From IMG/VR virus record IMGVR_UViG_3300020467_000025, positions 1 to 31,894 of that record: DNA of 31,894 nucleotides; one strand, given 5' to 3'. The position numbers were made by a program, and so were the translations under genes. Below are positions 30,692 through 31,894 of the stretch, piece after piece. This stretch comes from a virus. Within the stretch, counting starts at the first letter, position 1, and every line of letters starts with the position of its first letter. A model generated the notes under the pieces. The model did no database searches and was not told the DNA's origin. It worked only from the letters and a program-made list of their open reading frames with translations.

Positions 30692-30939
30692 AGATAAGTG
30701 TTTTCTCGGAGGTATTTAACAGTTTCCGTGCATCCACCCATTTTATATCCAGCAATGATAACTTGAGGAAAGGTAGCACGTTGTCCAAATTCTGTTTTGA
30801 ACTGCTCTCTAGTAAAGTTAACATCTAATTTGTATTCTGCAAAGGACCAACCCTTACTTTTGTAAAGTTCCTTAATCTTTGTGCAAAATCCACATCCTTC
30901 TCGTGTATAAATTGCGGTGTTACCTGGTTGTTTGGCCAT
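30688..30939 (-). CDS. Glutaredoxin
   Basis: An 83-aa protein with active site CGFC (residues 16-19) after AIYTREG, the cis-proline block TFPQV (56-60) and GGCTETVKYL (68-77), which together define a monomeric glutaredoxin. The length is usual for phage glutaredoxins (T4 nrdC is about the same). It likely supplies electrons to ribonucleotide reductase or reduces host or phage disulfides. It is the first gene after the terminator of the porin-like gene, with no obvious SD before the ATG; a TATAAT lies only a few bases before the start. It overlaps the AT-hook-like gene by ATGA. Confidence 0.9.
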   Translation of the reverse strand: MAKQPGNTAIYTREGCGFCTKIKELYKSKGWSFAEYKLDVNFTREQFKTEFGQRATFPQVIIAGYKMGGCTETVKYLRENTYL

Positions 30940-30956
30940 ATTATTATAAGTGGGAA

Positions 30957-30983
30957 AGAAAAAAGGGTCACTCTGTGACCCTT
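30957..30983 (-). terminator. Rho-independent terminator after the porin-like gene
   Basis: On the minus strand AAGGGTCAC-AGA-GTGACCCTT forms a stem of 8-9 bp with a three-base loop, followed by TTTTTTC. It stops transcription from 31483 and separates it from the glutaredoxin cluster. Confidence 0.85.
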
Positions 30984-31005
30984 GTTATTTAGTATGAAGT
31001 TTAAC

Positions 31006-31362
31006 TTAGAAAGTAAACTTAACTCCTGCTTTAGCACCCCAGTCGATGTCATCTTCGTTAGTTGTACCAGAGATTTCTCCGTAGAACTTATCGTAAGATC
31101 CACCAAGGTAACCTACTAATTCAACGTCACCGAAGTCATCACTTGACTCACTGTGAGTTACTGTAGGACCACCAGAAACATACCAACCAAGACCACTAGG
31201 TGTTTCGCCTTCGTATCCGATTACTGTTTCAATTGTACCAGATGTGTATGCTCCGTCTGGATATGAACCTGAAGCTTCTACATTCACATATGGACCAGCA
31301 AAAGCGGCTCCAGAGAGTAGTAGAGGTGATGCAGCAAGAGCTGCGATTGTTGATTTAATCAT
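31006..31362 (-). CDS. Small exported beta-barrel-like (porin-like) protein, 118 aa
   Basis: The ATG at 31362 gives MIKSTIAALAASPLLLSGAAFA, a textbook signal peptide with cleavage after AFA (residue 22). The mature part GPYVNVEASGSYPDG, TIETVIGYEGETPSGLGWYVSGG, VELVGYLGGSYDKFYGEISG and WGAKAGVKFTF alternates polar and hydrophobic residues, as in transmembrane beta strands, and ends in F, the usual outer-membrane signal. It is much too short for a full porin (about 96 mature residues, about six strands), so it may be oligomeric or a minor envelope protein. A perfect TATAAATA 121 nt upstream and a terminator 23 nt downstream make it a single-gene unit. Similar proteins occur in marine cyanophages; the role is unclear. 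Confidence 0.82.
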   Translation of the reverse strand: MIKSTIAALAASPLLLSGAAFAGPYVNVEASGSYPDGAYTSGTIETVIGYEGETPSGLGWYVSGGPTVTHSESSDDFGDVELVGYLGGSYDKFYGEISGTTNEDDIDWGAKAGVKFTF

Positions 31363-31395
31363 TTTTGATTTTAGTTTCTCGCATGGGCATAGAAA

Positions 31396-31453
31396 AACCC
31401 TGCGGATGATAGACTTCCCCGACATGGGAGTCTTTAAATTCCAACACAGGGTT
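31396..31453 (-). other. Structured 5' leader of the porin-like gene
   Basis: Between the promoter at 31483 and the ATG at 31362 the minus-strand RNA can form a perfect 7-bp outer stem, AACCCTG (31453-31447) with CAGGGTT (31402-31396). Inside it an imperfect hairpin joins AGACTCCC (31433-31426) with GGGGAAGTCT (31420-31411). The outer stem is followed by TTTTTC, so it could also act as an attenuator. No protein match is claimed here. Confidence 0.4.
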
Positions 31454-31482
31454 ACGATAATTTCGAGTCCTTTGTTAAGAAG

Positions 31483-31490
31483 TATTTATA
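31483..31490 (-). promoter_or_regulatory. Perfect T4-type late promoter TATAAATA
   Basis: The minus strand reads TATAAATA exactly, 121 nt before the ATG at 31362. It lies in the 175-nt gap between the cut 2OG oxygenase gene and the porin-like gene, and gives a leader of about 110 nt. Confidence 0.7.
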
Positions 31491-31537
31491 ATAGTATACA
31501 TTAGGGTTATCCGTCAACCCCCCTTGTGACAGTTGTG

Positions 31538-31894
31538 TCACTGATACATGTAGGATGAATCACCTACATCTACATAACCTTTTGGTAACACATTAAATGC
31601 TAGTGAGTATCTCTCATACTGAGAGTAATTCTTTAACACTCGATGTCTTACATTGCTAGGGAACAATAATATAGTACCCTTTTCAGGTACTATAACCTCA
31701 TCCGTAGCATTATAATCATTGTCCTGTGAAGGACTCACGTAGACCCCTTGTGGAGGGTTTACAAACTGGATTGGAGAAGTATCTTTATCATACTCATCAA
31801 AATATACTACAGCAGAAAACCAAGAGTTGCAATGTGCATGCTCATCTGCTGACCCACCACTAAGTGTAGCAGTAAACCAAGAGGTAGTGATCTG
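31538..31894 (-). CDS. Putative 2OG-Fe(II) oxygenase, N-terminus cut by window edge
   Basis: The frame is open from the right edge of the window to a TGA at 31538-31540 (118 codons visible). The visible part reads ITTSWFTATLSGGSADEHAH, then CNSWFSAVVYFDEYD, with H-A-H as the first ligand group, later EVIVPEKGTILLFPSNVRHRVL with the distal histidine, then YERYSLAFNV with the 2OG arginine. This is the C-terminal half of the same superfamily as the genes at 12.4 and 26.0 kb. The substrate is unknown. The 5' end and start codon lie outside the window, so length and operon partners cannot be stated. Confidence 0.8.
   Translation of the reverse strand, partial: QITTSWFTATLSGGSADEHAHCNSWFSAVVYFDEYDKDTSPIQFVNPPQGVYVSPSQDNDYNATDEVIVPEKGTILLFPSNVRHRVLKNYSQYERYSLAFNVLPKGYVDVGDSSYMYQ

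Noticed and set aside
31363-31425. 21-residue N-terminal extension of the porin-like protein
   Set aside because: It would bury the signal peptide, and it overlaps the structured leader; the ATG at 31362 starts a normal signal peptide.
31526-31541. GTGAC...GTCAC inverted repeat after the cut oxygenase gene
   Set aside because: Only five base pairs and no T tract on the minus strand, so it is not a convincing terminator.

Overview
The window is a piece of a T4-like marine cyanophage genome (a myovirus of Prochlorococcus or marine Synechococcus). The evidence is a set of T4 core virion and replication genes (gp4, gp5, gp26, gp48, gp53, gp32, gp33), the cyanophage metabolic genes talC, cp12 and cpeT, phoH, pyrE, thyX, AT-rich coding DNA, very tight gene packing, and repeated TATAAATA-type octamers that match the T4 late promoter. 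No rRNA, tRNA, CRISPR array, insertion sequence or attachment site was seen. Almost all genes lie on the minus strand; the exceptions are gp48-gp53 and one tiny gene near 6.4 kb.

From right to left on the minus strand. 31.9-23.5 kb is a compact cluster of mostly small early or middle type genes: a 2OG-Fe(II) oxygenase cut by the window edge, a small exported beta-barrel-like protein with its own late-type promoter and terminator, a glutaredoxin, several conserved small cyanophage proteins (three with membrane helices), pyrE, thyX, phoH, a PD-(D/E)XK exonuclease, a second 2OG oxygenase, gp33, a DUF1825-like protein, gp32 single-strand DNA-binding protein and a histidine-rich secreted protein. 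It converges on a bidirectional terminator at 23.4 kb.

23.4-21.5 kb holds gp48 and gp53 on the plus strand, with a late promoter inside gp4. The start codons of gp4 (minus) and gp48 (plus) overlap in the same CATG.

21.5-6.66 kb is a long late minus-strand unit: gp4, a conserved structural protein, a tail-tube-fold baseplate protein, gp26, a small ORF that seems to be joined to gp26 by a programmed -1 frameshift, two paralogous tape-measure-like proteins, a gp27-like hub, then host-like genes (cp12, a 2OG oxygenase, cpeT), gp5, three small genes, talC and three more small genes, ending at a bidirectional terminator at 6.65 kb.

6.6-6.2 kb has a one-gene plus-strand unit with its own TATAAATA. 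6.26 kb to the left edge carries three large structural or fiber-like genes, the last one running off the window.

The layout suggests that carbon-metabolism and pigment genes (cp12, talC, cpeT) are transcribed late together with baseplate genes, while nucleotide supply (pyrE, thyX, glutaredoxin) and DNA handling (gp32, exonuclease, phoH) sit in the other block. The most notable observation is the gp26 end: a canonical slippery heptamer, 5 nt spacer and nested stem, with the downstream ORF in the correct -1 frame.
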